From assembly GCA_023014485.1 (NCBI GenBank), contig JAJOZX010001570.1:205001-269000 (forward strand): a DNA stretch of 64,000 nucleotides, given 5' to 3'. Shown piece after piece: positions 44,206 through 54,974 of this stretch. Each line of letters begins with the position of its first letter. Position 1 is the stretch's first letter. The translations under genes were made by a program, and so were the position numbers. The stretch is from Bathynomus jamesi (lineage: Eukaryota; Arthropoda; Malacostraca; Isopoda; Cirolanidae). The notes under the pieces are model-generated. The model had not been told where the DNA came from. It worked only from the letters and a program-made list of their open reading frames with translations, and ran no database searches.

Positions 44206-44330
44206 AACTTTCGTGTTCCTGAGGATGTCATTAGACGAAAGCGCTTGAGCACCACTTTGTTTCTTTTCCCTTCGTGGTTTTATTCATCATATATATATAT
44301 ATAATTATTATTATATATATTATGCAGGAA
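44206..44330 (+). mobile_element. Penelope tail fragment
   Basis: Only the last part of a Penelope tail, including the hammerhead-like block at 44213-44252 and the 'cgtggttttattcatcat' end, then AT repeats. The join to the mariner at 44205 is abrupt. Confidence 0.7.
44213..44252 (+). ncRNA. hammerhead-ribozyme-like motif
   Basis: The same 40-nt block as at 790-829, kept base for base in a fragment that has lost all coding sequence. Confidence 0.5.
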
Positions 44331-44332
44331 GG

Positions 44333-45430
44333 AGGGACAAAGGGCAAATGTCCGCAAAAGCGCCTCCCGCCCACCGCCATTGGAGAAGAGGAGGCGCAAA
44401 TTCAAGGTCTTGGATTTTCGAGATGCCTAGACACACTGCGTTTGAAAGATGGAATGATGAAGATTATTCCAGAGTTCACGGGTTTAGTAGATGTAAGATT
44501 GAAAATATCGATAACCCTTGCGTTAGAGAGTTGGGCAAAAAAGGAATAAGAAAGCGTCGAAAGTCTGGTACTGCGTGCTCTCCTTAAAGGAAGAAGCATG
44601 CAGTTAGAGTTCAGAAGAGCAATGTCCGTTGTAATAGCGATAGTAAAGAGAGAGCAAGGCAACATTGCGGCGAAGAGAGAGGGATTGAAGACTGTCAGTA
44701 AGAGGCGGGGAATTGACGAGACGAAAAGCCTTTGATTCCACCCAGTCAAGTACGGCTGTGTGGGTTGAGCCACCCAATACATGAGAAGCATAGTCCATAC
44801 AGGGGCGGACAAGACCCCTGTACAGAGAGAGCAAATGAGCGGGGGTGAAGAAATTGTGGAGGCGGTACAGCATACCTAACCTCTTACAAGCTGTTTTTGA
44901 AGGAGAGTATATGTCATCTTTCTAGGAAAGATCACGAGAAGAGGAAACGTCAAGGCTGTTAAGAAAAGAGGAAGTATTGAGTTGTGTATTGTTGAAGGTA
45001 AGGGAATAAGTCGTGTGGAAGATTGTGACGAGTAGACAGATGGAGGAACTGAGTTTTTGAGGCAATGAAAGGCACGAGGTTTTCTCTGTCGCAATATCTA
45101 CAGATCTACAGAAGCTAAGGCTAACAAAGACCCTAAGATCCACTCTAAGGTTAGCCCGAGAGAAAGAAGAAAGTAAGGGGTTAAAAGAGAATATGGGAGT
45201 TAAGTAAGTAGCAAAACCTATCACTCGTGGGTTAAAATTCATTCAGAAAAAGAGAAAGGAGGACACCATCATCATCCGCCGGCCACTGCCGACAAGTCGG
45301 AAAAATAGTCGAAGAGAAAACTTTCAGCTGTTGCAGACCAGTCCTCCACTCCATAGGGAGGTAGAGGATGCAGCCCACTCTGCCGGAAAGGGGTGAAAGA
45401 TGAAAAGAAGTAAAATAAGAATGCATCACA
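44333..45430 (-). pseudogene. LINE reverse transcriptase C-terminal fragment
   Basis: The minus frame 44873-44604 reads MLYRLHNFFTPAHLLSLYRG, LVRPCMDYASHVLGGSTHT, FRLVNSPPLTDSLQSLSLRR and LLSLYYRYYNGHCSSEL, the conserved post-RT region of arthropod CR1/Jockey-type LINEs. SLDVSSSRDLSWKDDIYSPS (thumb) is readable upstream at 44925-44985. Several frameshifts. It is a different family from the elements at 33243 and 55 kb. Confidence 0.75.
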
Positions 45431-45511
45431 AACCATGCAACACATTCTTAACTCAACCACTATCATACCATACAAACTACAGACATGCAAATACGTATAT
45501 ATGCGTTTTAA

Positions 45512-45568
45512 GGGGTTGTTTAACCCTTGTCGTAATTGCAAAGGTCGTGTGACGGGAGGGACATACGT
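45512..45568 (-). mobile_element. 5S-derived SINE tail fragment
   Basis: 'ggggttgtttaaccc' and 'ggtcgtgtgacggga' are the common tail; the head is missing. Confidence 0.45.
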
Positions 45569-45582
45569 GTGTGTGTGTGTGT

Positions 45583-46450
<868 letters not shown>

Positions 46451-46453
46451 ATA

Positions 46454-46508
<55 letters not shown>
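46451..46508. repeat. (AT)n microsatellite
   Basis: It separates two different mariner-type elements. Confidence 0.95.
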
Positions 46509-46511
<3 letters not shown>

Positions 46512-47221
46512 GGTGGGCCGAAAGTCTGGATCCATAGGAAATATTTATTTTAATACATAAATTACTACAAATGGTAAATACTTAAAATGAATCAACTTTA
46601 ACTCGTAAATGCGTATCCGTGATACTGTACAGTGGTTCGTACTCCAGTATAAACAACAAATTATAACAAATGCTCAAATTGGCGGCCTCTGACATCGAGA
46701 CAATTAGGGATGGAATTTGATTTTTAATAATTCTTCGAATTAACGTTCTCGAGATGCGTGTTTCATTTGATAATCTTCTTGTTGACTTTACTGGACTATT
46801 CGTTAAAGTTTCACATACCATTGCAGAGGTATTTTCATCAGTTGCAGTTTTTGGACGACCAGAACGCCGTCGATCATGTACACTTCCTGTTTCTTTGAAA
46901 CACTTGCCAACAGTCGCATGTGTTACTGGATGCTTATCAGGATGATTTCTATTGAATTCGGTAGCAACTTCTCTGTGTGTAGCGCCCTGTCTTGCGTACA
47001 TGAGCACAAGTTCTACCCGGTCTTCTGTTGTTAGATTCGAAGCCATTTCTGGGCTGAAATAAAAAAGTATTTGAGTATTTATACTGGAGTACGAACTACT
47101 GTACAGTATCACGGATACGCATTTACGAGTTAAAGTTGATATTCATTTTAAGTATTTACCATTTGTTGTAATTTATGTATTAAAATAAATATTTTCCTAT
47201 GGATCCAGACTTTCGGCCACC

Positions 47222-47224
<3 letters not shown>
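46509..47224 (-). mobile_element. mariner-type element with long inverted ends
   Basis: CAGGGTGGGCCGAAAGTCTG is the left end; the inverted form ends at 47224. The arms pair over about 150 bp ('aactcgtaaatgcgtatccg' and 'gagtacgaac' recur inverted). Only the HTH part of a transposase is left. Confidence 0.85.
46582..47046 (-). CDS. mariner-type HTH fragment
   Basis: MASNLTTEDRVELVLMYARQ at 47046 is the likely start. VATEFNRNHPDKHPVTHATV, DRRRSGRPKTATDE and LSNETRISRTLIRRIIK follow, a two-helix-turn-helix mariner N-terminus. After about residue 125 the frame enters the inverted end and no longer codes transposase. There is no catalytic domain. Confidence 0.75.
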   Translation of the reverse strand: MASNLTTEDRVELVLMYARQGATHREVATEFNRNHPDKHPVTHATVGKCFKETGSVHDRRRSGRPKTATDENTSAMVCETLTNSPVKSTRRLSNETRISRTLIRRIIKNQIPSLIVSMSEAANLSICYNLLFILEYEPLYSITDTHLRVKVDSF

Positions 47225-47256
<32 letters not shown>

Positions 47257-47259
<3 letters not shown>

Positions 47260-48162
47260 GGCGTCCCAAAAAAATGTATACACACTTTAACAGCTGATAG
47301 CTCAATTGATGTTTCTTTCTTTCCAAGTTAAACCCATTAGAATTAATAATGGCAGTCAGACTAAGCTTTGAACAAAGGAAATTCATTCTAAAATGCTACT
47401 GGAAGTGTGAAAACGCAGTTGAAGTGCAAAGACAGTTTAGGAGGGAGCTTCAAACAGATCCACCAACGCGACTTACCATCACTCGAATTAGAGATAAGTT
47501 TGAAGCCGATGGAACTGTTCAGAATGTCCACAAGAAGCGTTCCGGAAGACCACGGACATCGACAAGCCCCACAAAGCAAGAAAGAGTACTGGAAACGTAT
47601 CACCAAAGTCCAAGAAAATCTGTGCGGCAAGCGAGTCGTGAGGTAGGAATTTCAGAATCGTCTGTCCAACGCATTTTGAAGCGCTGTCAATGGAAAAGTT
47701 ACATTCCAAGATTAGTCCATGCTATTAATGAAGATGATCCGGACCGAAGAGTGGAGTATTGCGAGTGGTACTTGGCACGATGTGGATGTGAATTGGACGA
47801 AGGGGTTTCGTAGAATACCCTCCGCGTTCACCAGACCTCACACCACTAGACTTTTTTTTATGGGGATACTTAAAAGACAAAGTCTACGCTATAAAACCTG
47901 CAACAGTCGCTGAATTGAGAGCAGCCATTGAACGAGAATGCACACAAATACCAAACGAAATGTTTCGTGATGTTTGCGATTCCATTGCTTCGCGTTATCA
48001 GCAGTGCCTGGACCAGAACGGACGTCAGTTTGAAAACAGGCGTTGACAAAACAATTAAATAATGTCTGTAGATTCTATTACATTTTGAAAATGAAATGTA
48101 TTTTAATAAACACTGCCTTTATACGTATTTAAAGTGTGTATACATTTTTTGGGGACGCCCTG
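47257..48162 (+). mobile_element. mariner-type deletion derivative, copy 1
   Basis: The ends CAGGGCGTCCCAAAAAAATG and the near-complement at 48162 are inside (TA)n. Nearly identical to 60728-61633, with the same internal deletion. The 3' half reads YPPRSPDLTPLDFFLWGYLK and FRDVCDSIASRYQQCLDQNG, the transposase C-terminus in another phase. Confidence 0.9.
47349..47813 (+). CDS. mariner-type transposase N-terminus
   Basis: [20 protein letters not shown] starts 8 codons before a clear HTH ([20 protein letters not shown]). A linker with [20 protein letters not shown] and a second HTH ([20 protein letters not shown]) follow. The frame stops at 47813 just after the deletion joint ([17 protein letters not shown]). 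The first two catalytic Asp are deleted. Confidence 0.85.
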   Translation: MAVRLSFEQRKFILKCYWKCENAVEVQRQFRRELQTDPPTRLTITRIRDKFEADGTVQNVHKKRSGRPRTSTSPTKQERVLETYHQSPRKSVRQASREVGISESSVQRILKRCQWKSYIPRLVHAINEDDPDRRVEYCEWYLARCGCELDEGVS

Positions 48163-48177
48163 TATATATATATATTT

Positions 48178-48743
48178 TTTTTTCTTTCTCTAATTTACCG
48201 CCGATTCGTCGTACCGATAGAAAGCGGTACATATCTCGGCGAGGCAGTGGGTGGGTGGTGTTACTGTGCTGGGGGTGGTAGACTAGGGGAGTGAGGAAGG
48301 GTCAGTTGCTGGATAGTGGGTAGGAGGGGTATGGTTTTAGATGCGATGGAGCAGATGGGAGTGAGTAAGGAAGAAGAAAATCGCTTCCGTTGAAAAGTGG
48401 GGGCCTTCGGCGAGTATGGATCGTAGACGGTCGGGTATGGGATTTTCGGCCGAGAGAGGGAAACACCTGCGACGAAGAGCGGACAACTTTGGGCATTCCA
48501 CCAGGAGGTGTACGACAGTGATAGGAGTATGGCAGGTAGGGCAAAGCGGGGCTGGCGATTTCGCCATAAGGTGTCCGTGGGTGATGCGGGTGTGGCCTAG
48601 GCGGAGACGGGCTAGGATTACTTCTTTATGGCGGGACCGGTGGAATGAAGAGGCCCAGTATCCTATTTGTGGCTTGATCATGTGGAGTTTATTTTGTGTG
48701 GCCTGGTCCCATTCCCGCTGCCATATGGAGCGGAAGTGGGAGC

Positions 48744-48744
<1 letters not shown>
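48178..48744 (-). mobile_element. I-type LINE 3' end
   Basis: The minus frame 48681-48337 has YWASSFHRSRHKEVILARLR and CPTCHTPITVVHLLVECPKL, matching the element at 35846-37106. The 3' end is 'cgccgagatatgtacc'...'gaatcggcggtaaatta' followed by an A-rich tail. It is 5' truncated at an AT tract. Confidence 0.75.
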
Positions 48745-48775
<31 letters not shown>

Positions 48776-48776
48776 T

Positions 48777-49063
48777 TTTTTTTTTTTTTTTTTTTTTAGT
48801 TCGGGAAGAACCGATTCGCCTCTATTTAAAGGGCATATCTCAGCGGAAAAACAAAGAAAAAGTGAGAGGAAAGACAGAGGAAAAAGAAAGGGTGGAGGGG
48901 ACAGTCGAAGTGGAAAAAGACCAAGGATGACAAGGACTGCAGGGTCGAGCCCCACCATCCTTGGGTGCTAGGGCCGGGAGGGCGCACGTGAAACCTCCAG
49001 GAACAAGCACGTACAAACGAGCACAAAGAGCACTCAAGAGCACGAGCTTAGAACCCCCTTGCG

Positions 49064-49066
<3 letters not shown>
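48777..49066 (-). mobile_element. LINE-related 3' tail, copy 2
   Basis: Almost the same sequence as 32873-33150, with the poly(T) (poly(A) on the minus strand) at 48777-48798. Flanked by (AT)n. Confidence 0.65.

Positions 49067-49124
<58 letters not shown>
49067..49124. repeat. (AT)n microsatellite
   Basis: An AT tract 36 bp before an INPP4 exon border. Confidence 0.95.
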
Positions 49125-49127
<3 letters not shown>

Positions 49128-49159
49128 ACACCACCTATTCATTCACCTCAAGAGCTTAC

Positions 49160-49284
49160 CTGTAGCATGACTGAAGCCCCTCGAACAAGATCAAAGGACC
49201 AAGTTTGGTAAGAATTGATGCAAAATTAGCGTCTACTTTCCTGCACCAAATATTCGTCAATAAACTCGTTACAACGGATGTCAA
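49160..49284 (-). CDS. INPP4: INPP4 exon
   Basis: Acceptor 'ttttatttcag', donor 'TACAG|gtaagctc'. It reads LTSVVTSLLTNIWCRKVDAN and FASILTKLGPLILFEGLQSC. It continues FSQA from the previous exon, giving the INPP4 pattern FSQALT followed by a hydrophobic helix and (V/I)-FE-L-S. 125 bp = 123+2. Confidence 0.9.
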
Positions 49285-49380
49285 CTGAAATAAAATAAAC
49301 TCCAGTTCAAGACTTCCCTACGATACTCAGTGGATAGGTATAATATTCACAGTTGTTGATAAGTACACAAAGGAACTTAC

Positions 49381-50409
49381 CGCCTGTGAGAAGCAAATAT
49401 CTCTCCTGTATTTGACGGTGTGGTTAAACTGACTGCTTTTGGGACTTTCTTTCAGGTGAAATACACTATGAGTCAATCGAGCGATCCTCATTAGCCCATC
49501 GATGGTCTGTCTCAATTTCTTTATACTCGGACGCACTTCGTTGAGCCATTCGTCAGAAACTTCACTATGAGGAGTTTCCTCGTTATTGGCCTTCTCAGAG
49601 GGTCGTCTGCGGACGTTATTCGATGCCAAGTTTATTTCGATCAATCCTCCTCCGTCAACCATTTCCGAAACGAGTAAATCTTTCCCTTTATCGTCAACGG
49701 CAGCCGCCGCGATAGGCCTGCCTGAATTTCCGTCTTCTTCCGATTTCTCGTAATCGACATGTCCGCGGTCGGCGACAATCCCACTATCATCACAGGGAGA
49801 AACATCCGCGCTGATCAAGCCACTCGAATGGAGTGTGTCCTTCGTCTCATTCTGCGAACTCTTTCCTCCTGAAGAAGAGTCATTGGGGCAAGTCATTAAA
49901 TTAGTAAATGGTGTCATGCTTGAGGTTTTCCGGTCTTCCTTATTAACTGAGTTCGGTTTTACCTCTGAAGAATCCTTAGAAAACATTTTATCACTGAAGT
50001 TTCTTATTTTACTTGATAAAAAGATAAGACTCGCTCTGATATTAACTTGTATTAATTCCCGTGGTTCAGGTTCATCCGTAGATTTATAGCAGCTGTTAAT
50101 GCAGAATTCGGACAAGCCCTCCTCCAACTTAGTCTTGTAGGAATTACATTTGTGGCGGTTGCTGAAATCCTCCAACAGCTTCTTGCTGTGGTCTGTGTTA
50201 TCGAAAACATCGTGAATAATGGGGGAAGCTAGCTCCATATCCAAAGCCTGTTCGGGGCTCGTGTACCCTTTGATCTCGTTGCTAAAAGGGTACTCCCTCG
50301 ATGCGATGGTAAGGGGATGAGGGGGATTTTGGGGCATCCGGATCTGGTCGAGGAACTCGAAAGCTTCGTCGACCAAAGATTCGTCCAAGCGTTTTAATAG
50401 TAAGTTGGT
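49381..50409 (-). CDS. INPP4: INPP4 large central exon
   Basis: Acceptor 'gttactctgtctccag', donor 'GGCG|gtaagttc'; phase 0 at both ends, 343 codons. It opens TNLLLKRLDESLVDEAFEFL. The middle is a Ser/Asp-rich, probably disordered stretch (about residues 120-290) with no domain. It ends with SIKKLRQTIDGLMRIARLTH and then VKYRRDICFSQA, conserved in INPP4 before the ALT helix. The open frame runs on upstream (to 50529) only by chance through the intron. A large variable middle is normal for the family. Confidence 0.88.
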
Positions 50410-50862
50410 CTGGAGACAGAGTAACAAAATAAATAAATAAATAAAAATAAATAAAAATAAATAAATAAATATATGGTGAATAAAACCCCAAATAAAAGAA
50501 ATATAGGGGAGGGGGAATGTTTTCGGCACTAAACTGCCTTCTTCAACTCCTTAAAATAAAACAGAATCAAAGATAAAGTATTAAAAAATAAAAAACTTTG
50601 AAAAGAGAGGCCTTTCCCTCTAACCTGCTCGGTCGGTCTCCAAAGACCTGGACAGACAGGCCTTTTTTTCGAACTATTTTATTTAATATTTTTTATCTTT
50701 GATTCTATTTTTGTTGTATTGTGCGTCAAAAGTCATAAGGGGGCTTTTGATTTCTTATTACACTGGACTAAATAATATTTAGACCCTTAAATTTTAAACC
50801 ATGAACAAGAAATCAGCAATGCTTCGCTATTGTGGAGCTCTACTTTCAAAATAGCAGCTCCA

Positions 50863-51194
50863 GCTAGTTTATGTCTCCTTGACGAGAGATCATCAGTCTG
50901 TTTGGAAACAATCTACCCAACATTACTATTGTTGGTCTTACCGTATAGCGAGTGGCACCGTCTTGCTGGAATAACATATTGTGTAGGTTTCTTTCCTCTA
51001 GTGCTGGTCTTAAGAAGTTGTCAATCTTCTGATGACACGTTCTGATGGGGCAGCACTAGAGGAAAGAAACCTACACAATATGTTATTCCAGCAAGACGGT
51101 GCCACTCGCTATACGGTAAGACCAACAATAGTAATGTTGGGTAGATTGTTTCCAAACAGACTGATGATCTCTCGTCAAGGAGACATAAACTAGC
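50863..51194. repeat. perfect 144-bp inverted repeat
   Basis: Arms 50863-51006 and 51051-51194 are complementary, with no mismatch in the stretches I checked; the spacer is 44 bp. A transcript would form a long hairpin. The right arm reads MLFQQDGATRYTVRPTIVML on the plus strand, a mariner-type transposase segment. Confidence 0.92.
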
Positions 51195-51410
51195 CAGCAA
51201 GATCCATCTCTCTCTCTCTCTCTCTCTCCACAGCATTTTTCTTCTTGTGGGGGTTCTTGCAAGAAAGGGTTTACTTGAACAAACCATGGGCAGTACAGTA
51301 TCTCAAGAAAACATACAGAAAGACAACACAAAATCACTCATTACTTTGAGGAAAGTAATGGAGAGTATTGCAGCTGGTGGTGGATATTTAAATGAATATT
51401 TCTCATAAAT
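51056..51410 (+). pseudogene. mariner/IS630-type transposase fragment
   Basis: FQQDGATRYTVRPTIVMLG (second catalytic Asp block) lies inside the inverted repeat. Beyond a (CT)n run, LRKVMESIAAGGGYLNEYFS resembles the C-terminal tail. The part between is lost or scrambled. Confidence 0.5.
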
Positions 51411-51769
51411 AGTCTGTATGTTAACTTTCATTTAGTTACTGATTCTGAAAATATGTAACAATTGTTTAAGAGTCAAGTGTTTTTGTGATATTATGAATTA
51501 AAATCAGGGTTGGCCCGATTAGACCCGACCCAGTTGTCCCGGTGGTTTTTTTTTTTTTTTTTTTCCCCAGAAAAAAAACACCTGAAACCCACGCAACTGG
51601 GTTTTTTCAAAATACTGTAAATCAATGAGTCACTAATAAAAAGTAATAGATTAATTCTTGCATAGTACTCATTACTGAAATACACTGAAATATGAAATAC
51701 GGATCAATAAAAGATTCCACATTCATACAACTTGATTGAGATATTACAAGCATTAATTACACTGGCCAA

Positions 51770-53329
51770 CAAATTGAAACTTTTTTTTCTCATCACAAAC
51801 ATGATCACACTTTTCTTAATGCATTTTTCGCGCTGATTCCGAATCTGGTTTTATTTTTTTTCTAGCACGTAGAGTTATATAGATACACTGGTTTTGATAT
51901 TTTTAAGTTTTTGATATTGCTATAAGAAAATTTATGGATGTATAGATCACACTTAGGAATGCTAAACAACAAATACATCATATACTTTATTCAATGTACT
52001 TTAAATAAAGAATATATACATTATTTTATTAAAAGCGCTGTGTGTGTGATTTCCTTTTGTAAATTTGGCCTGGATTGTCACGATACAGCATCCAACAATG
52101 GTCCGCCATCATGCTTTCATTCCAATATCCTGATGGAAGCGCTCTCCTTGCTCGTCACTCACTGCACCAAGGTTTTCAGGAAAGAAATCTAAGTGGGAAT
52201 GCAGGAAGTGAATTTTTAACGACATTCGACACTCCATTTCTTTGAAGGCATCAAGGAGGTTCTTGACTCCATCCTTATACGCAGGTGACTTGTTGCTTCC
52301 AAGAAAGTTTTCACATATCCATTTGAACGCCAGCCAAGTCTTCAATTCCAGCGGACTTAGGACTTTTTCAAATTCAGTGTCATTCAAAACCTCCCTTATT
52401 TGTGGCCCAACAAAAATTCCTTCCTTCAATTTTGCTGCAGTAACCTTCGGAAATTTCCTTGAAAGGTACTGGAACCCTTCAGAATTGACTTTACCCATTG
52501 CTTTAAAAAAATTCTTCATTAAACCAAGTTTAATGTGAAGAGGTGGCAGATAGATCTTTTGGGGATCCACTAAAGGGACAGACTGGACATTGCTTATCCC
52601 TGGGACATATGTGTACCTAAGTGGCCAGTCACTTTTGGTGTAATGTTCTATAGTGGCGCGACTGTCCCACAGGCAAAGGAAACAACAAAATTTTGTGAAT
52701 CCTGACTGCATACCCATAAGCATTCCTATAACTTTTAGATCTCCACAAACATTCCATTGATGACTGTCGTATTTGATTGCCTTCAGTAGTATATCCATAT
52801 TGTCATATGTCTCTTTTAGTTTTAGATGGACGGAATGGGCAATGGGGATGGATGGCATTATATTACCATTATACAAAAGAACTGCTTTCAGGAGTCATTC
52901 TTACATTGTCGAGGCATGTTGACTGACCTGAGAGCAAACTATAAATTCAAAAAAAATGTACACCAACTTGACACAACAAGTTCTTGGACTGGACTGATCT
53001 TTTGACACACAAAGCACGCGCGTTGTTGCCTGAATCACAATGCTGCTAGACGTAAAAGCTCACACCTGAAATACATAATGTATAATTAAGATAATTGAAA
53101 TCAATAAGATGAATAAACTAAAAAACACAATAAAATAAACACAATCAAATGTTGAAATATTAGTATTTTGCCTATTTAAAATGGTTAAATCTGTGTAGTT
53201 ATATATATGCCTTCATCTTGAAAACTATACGTGCTAGAAAAAATCTGAATGCAGTTTTGGAATCAGCGTGAAAAATGCTATCCAGCCACCACAAATTTTA
53301 CTCTGATGAAAAATCTTTGTTGACCAGTG
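51770..53329 (-). mobile_element. unclassified DNA transposon, TTA target
   Basis: The ends CACTGGCCAACAAA and the complement of CACTGGTCAACAAAG are flanked by TTA on both sides (51767-51769, 53330-53332). Subterminal TTTTTCGCGCTGATTCCGAA at 51825-51844 and the inverted form at 53254-53275 lie just inside, followed by a second inverted pair around 'ctagcacgta'. It encodes one recognisable protein on the minus strand. TTA duplications suggest PIF/Harbinger-like targeting, but the protein is not a Harbinger transposase that I know. Confidence 0.7.
52109..52876 (-). CDS. unclassified transposon protein
   Basis: A 255-residue frame with no stop. It has IPIAHSVHLKLKETYDNMD, WNVCGDLKVIGMLMGMQSGF, TKFCCFLCLWDSRATIEHYT (a CxxC-type pair), LPPLHIKLGLMKNFFKAMG and HFLHSHLDFFPENLGAVSDE followed by QGERFHQDIG. 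From memory this order is found in a large set of unnamed arthropod repeat proteins. Related proteins extend further at both ends, so this copy is probably truncated upstream and cut after FHQDIGMKA. A role as transposase is inferred from its place between inverted ends. Confidence 0.7.
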   Translation of the reverse strand: MYNGNIMPSIPIAHSVHLKLKETYDNMDILLKAIKYDSHQWNVCGDLKVIGMLMGMQSGFTKFCCFLCLWDSRATIEHYTKSDWPLRYTYVPGISNVQSVPLVDPQKIYLPPLHIKLGLMKNFFKAMGKVNSEGFQYLSRKFPKVTAAKLKEGIFVGPQIREVLNDTEFEKVLSPLELKTWLAFKWICENFLGSNKSPAYKDGVKNLLDAFKEMECRMSLKIHFLHSHLDFFPENLGAVSDEQGERFHQDIGMKA

Positions 53330-53571
53330 TTATTTGAGCATTTTATTTTCAAGCAAAACATATACCTAACTGCCCAATGAAAATACAACTCGTGGTAAAT
53401 AGTTATTTTCGTAATAAACTCTCAGTTATTTAGCTCTATTCTTATAATATTTTGGCCACTGAAAATATGAAAAAGCCTGATAAAACCAGTTTTTTTTTGT
53501 TTGTTTTTTTAAATAAAATCCAGGTTTTTGCCAACCCTGATTAAAATCTCTTTACAACTTTTGACGCACCC

Positions 53572-53611
<40 letters not shown>

Positions 53612-53631
53612 GATACAACTCAGAATGGTCT

Positions 53632-53837
53632 CCTGAGAAACTTTTGTTACACACAGACTGGTCATGGAACATGGGATTCTTCTGGGAAAATTAAATCCAG
53701 TATAGTCTGAATAAGTAATGGTAAGTAACAAATACTACAGTTTTTCTTTTTCTTGATGGAAGCTCAACGTGGGCAACAGGTCACTAACAAAGAGACCCCG
53801 GAATAAACCCGAGGGAAGCTATATTTTGGGGTCTCAT

Positions 53838-53845
<8 letters not shown>
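53632..53845 (-). repeat. unidentified dispersed repeat, copy 1
   Basis: Reverse-oriented match to 62990-63165: 'gggaagctatat', 'gttgcccacg', 'aaaaagaaaaact', 'taccattactta' in order, with about one change in five. It ends at a (GT)n run. No ORF. Confidence 0.65.
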
Positions 53846-53869
<24 letters not shown>

Positions 53870-53870
53870 T
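53842..53870. repeat. (GT)n microsatellite
   Basis: A GT run between the dispersed repeat and a Tc1 end. Confidence 0.9.
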
Positions 53871-53871
53871 A

Positions 53872-54952
53872 CAGGGGTTGGACAAAATAATATGACCACC
53901 TTGATAAATGGCGGTTTTTATTCTTAATATGGAGTTGGTCCTCCTTTAGCGGCAATAACAGCTGCAATGCGTCGGGGAATTGATTCATACAGCTTTTGGA
54001 CAGTTTTTAACGACCCCAGCGGTGTGGATTGGTGCATTATCATCCTGGAAGACGGCGCCGCCATTGGGAAACAGCGTTTGGACCATGGGATGGACCTGGT
54101 CAGCCAATATTGACAGATAGATCTGGGCGTTAACCCTACCATGCAGTACAACAGCTGGGCCAAGAGTATTCCACGATATTGCTGCCCAAACCATCACAGA
54201 TCCGCCTCCATGCTTAACGGTTGGGGTCAGGCAGTCGGGGTCATAAGCATCTTTAGGCTGTCTCCGGACGTAAACTCGACCGGAACATGGAAATAGCGTA
54301 AAGGAGGATTCGTCGGAGTAGACTACATTCTTCCACCGGTCCATTGACCAATTCTTATGGTCATTACACCATTTTCTGCGCCGCTCAATGTTGATGTGCG
54401 AAAGGAAGGGTTTGGCAATTGCAGCCCTCCCATGGTATCCAGCTCCATGGAGCTCGCGACGTACAGTTCTGGTCGATACCGGGCTTGCAAGATGCTGGTT
54501 AAGCTCTGCAGTCACTTTTGGAGCTGTGGTCTTATGGTTCTTTGTCACAATGCGCTTTAGCACCCGGCGGTCTCGATCACACAGCTTCTTCTTGCGTCCA
54601 CTATTGCATTTGTCGGTGCTTGTCTTTCCATGGTTTTGGTATGCAGACGTGACCATAGAGACAGTTCCTCTGGATACATTGAACATCTGAGCGGTTTTCG
54701 TCACCGATGCACCAGCCATCCGCGCTCCGACAATTTGCCCTCTTTGGAAGTCTGACAGGTCTTTCATAACTGCTAATTCATAATTCACTCAGATCTGTAA
54801 AAACAACGTGAGGGTTATAACATGACGTATACACTCTCTGTTACGCATTTAAATAGGTTTGCCAGTCATTTGACTGTTTACTTTGTGTCTGAGCAGTCCG
54901 TAAAGATAACCGGTGAAATCGGCGGGTGTTCATATATTTTGTCTAACCCCTG
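53872..54952 (-). mobile_element. Tc1/mariner (DD36E family), copy 2
   Basis: CAGGGGTTGGACAAAATAAT at the left and the inverted form ending at 54952, each next to TA. Same family as 34547-35806, opposite strand, with a shorter C-terminal part. Confidence 0.9.
53985..54767 (-). CDS. Tc1-type transposase, C-terminally truncated
   Basis: Start [20 protein letters not shown] at 54767, chosen because the sister copy begins with the same ATG. No frameshift. The HTH, YSDESSFTLF and FQDDNAPIHTAG are present. After VVKN an internal deletion joins it to the far C-terminal sequence in another phase, so the block with the catalytic Glu is lost. Expected to bind DNA but not cut. Confidence 0.85.
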   Translation of the reverse strand: MKDLSDFQRGQIVGARMAGASVTKTAQMFNVSRGTVSMVTSAYQNHGKTSTDKCNSGRKKKLCDRDRRVLKRIVTKNHKTTAPKVTAELNQHLASPVSTRTVRRELHGAGYHGRAAIAKPFLSHINIERRRKWCNDHKNWSMDRWKNVVYSDESSFTLFPCSGRVYVRRQPKDAYDPDCLTPTVKHGGGSVMVWAAISWNTLGPAVVLHGRVNAQIYLSILADQVHPMVQTLFPNGGAVFQDDNAPIHTAGVVKNCPKAV

Positions 54953-54974
54953 TATATATATATATATGTATATA

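Larger units (their letters stand above)
51505..53539. mobile_element. hAT-type element carrying another transposon
   Basis: The ends CAGGGTTGGC and GCCAACCCTG are inverted, with a perfect 8-bp duplication ATTAAAAT (51497-51504 and 53540-53547). The ends match those of the hAT at 37544. No hAT transposase remains; the body is mostly the element at 51770-53329. Confidence 0.85.

Noticed and set aside
49327..50529. Taking the whole 400-codon ORF as a single-exon gene
   Set aside because: The first 40 codons are low-complexity intron before a clear acceptor at 50410, and the last codons pass a clear donor at 49380; only 49381-50409 is exon.
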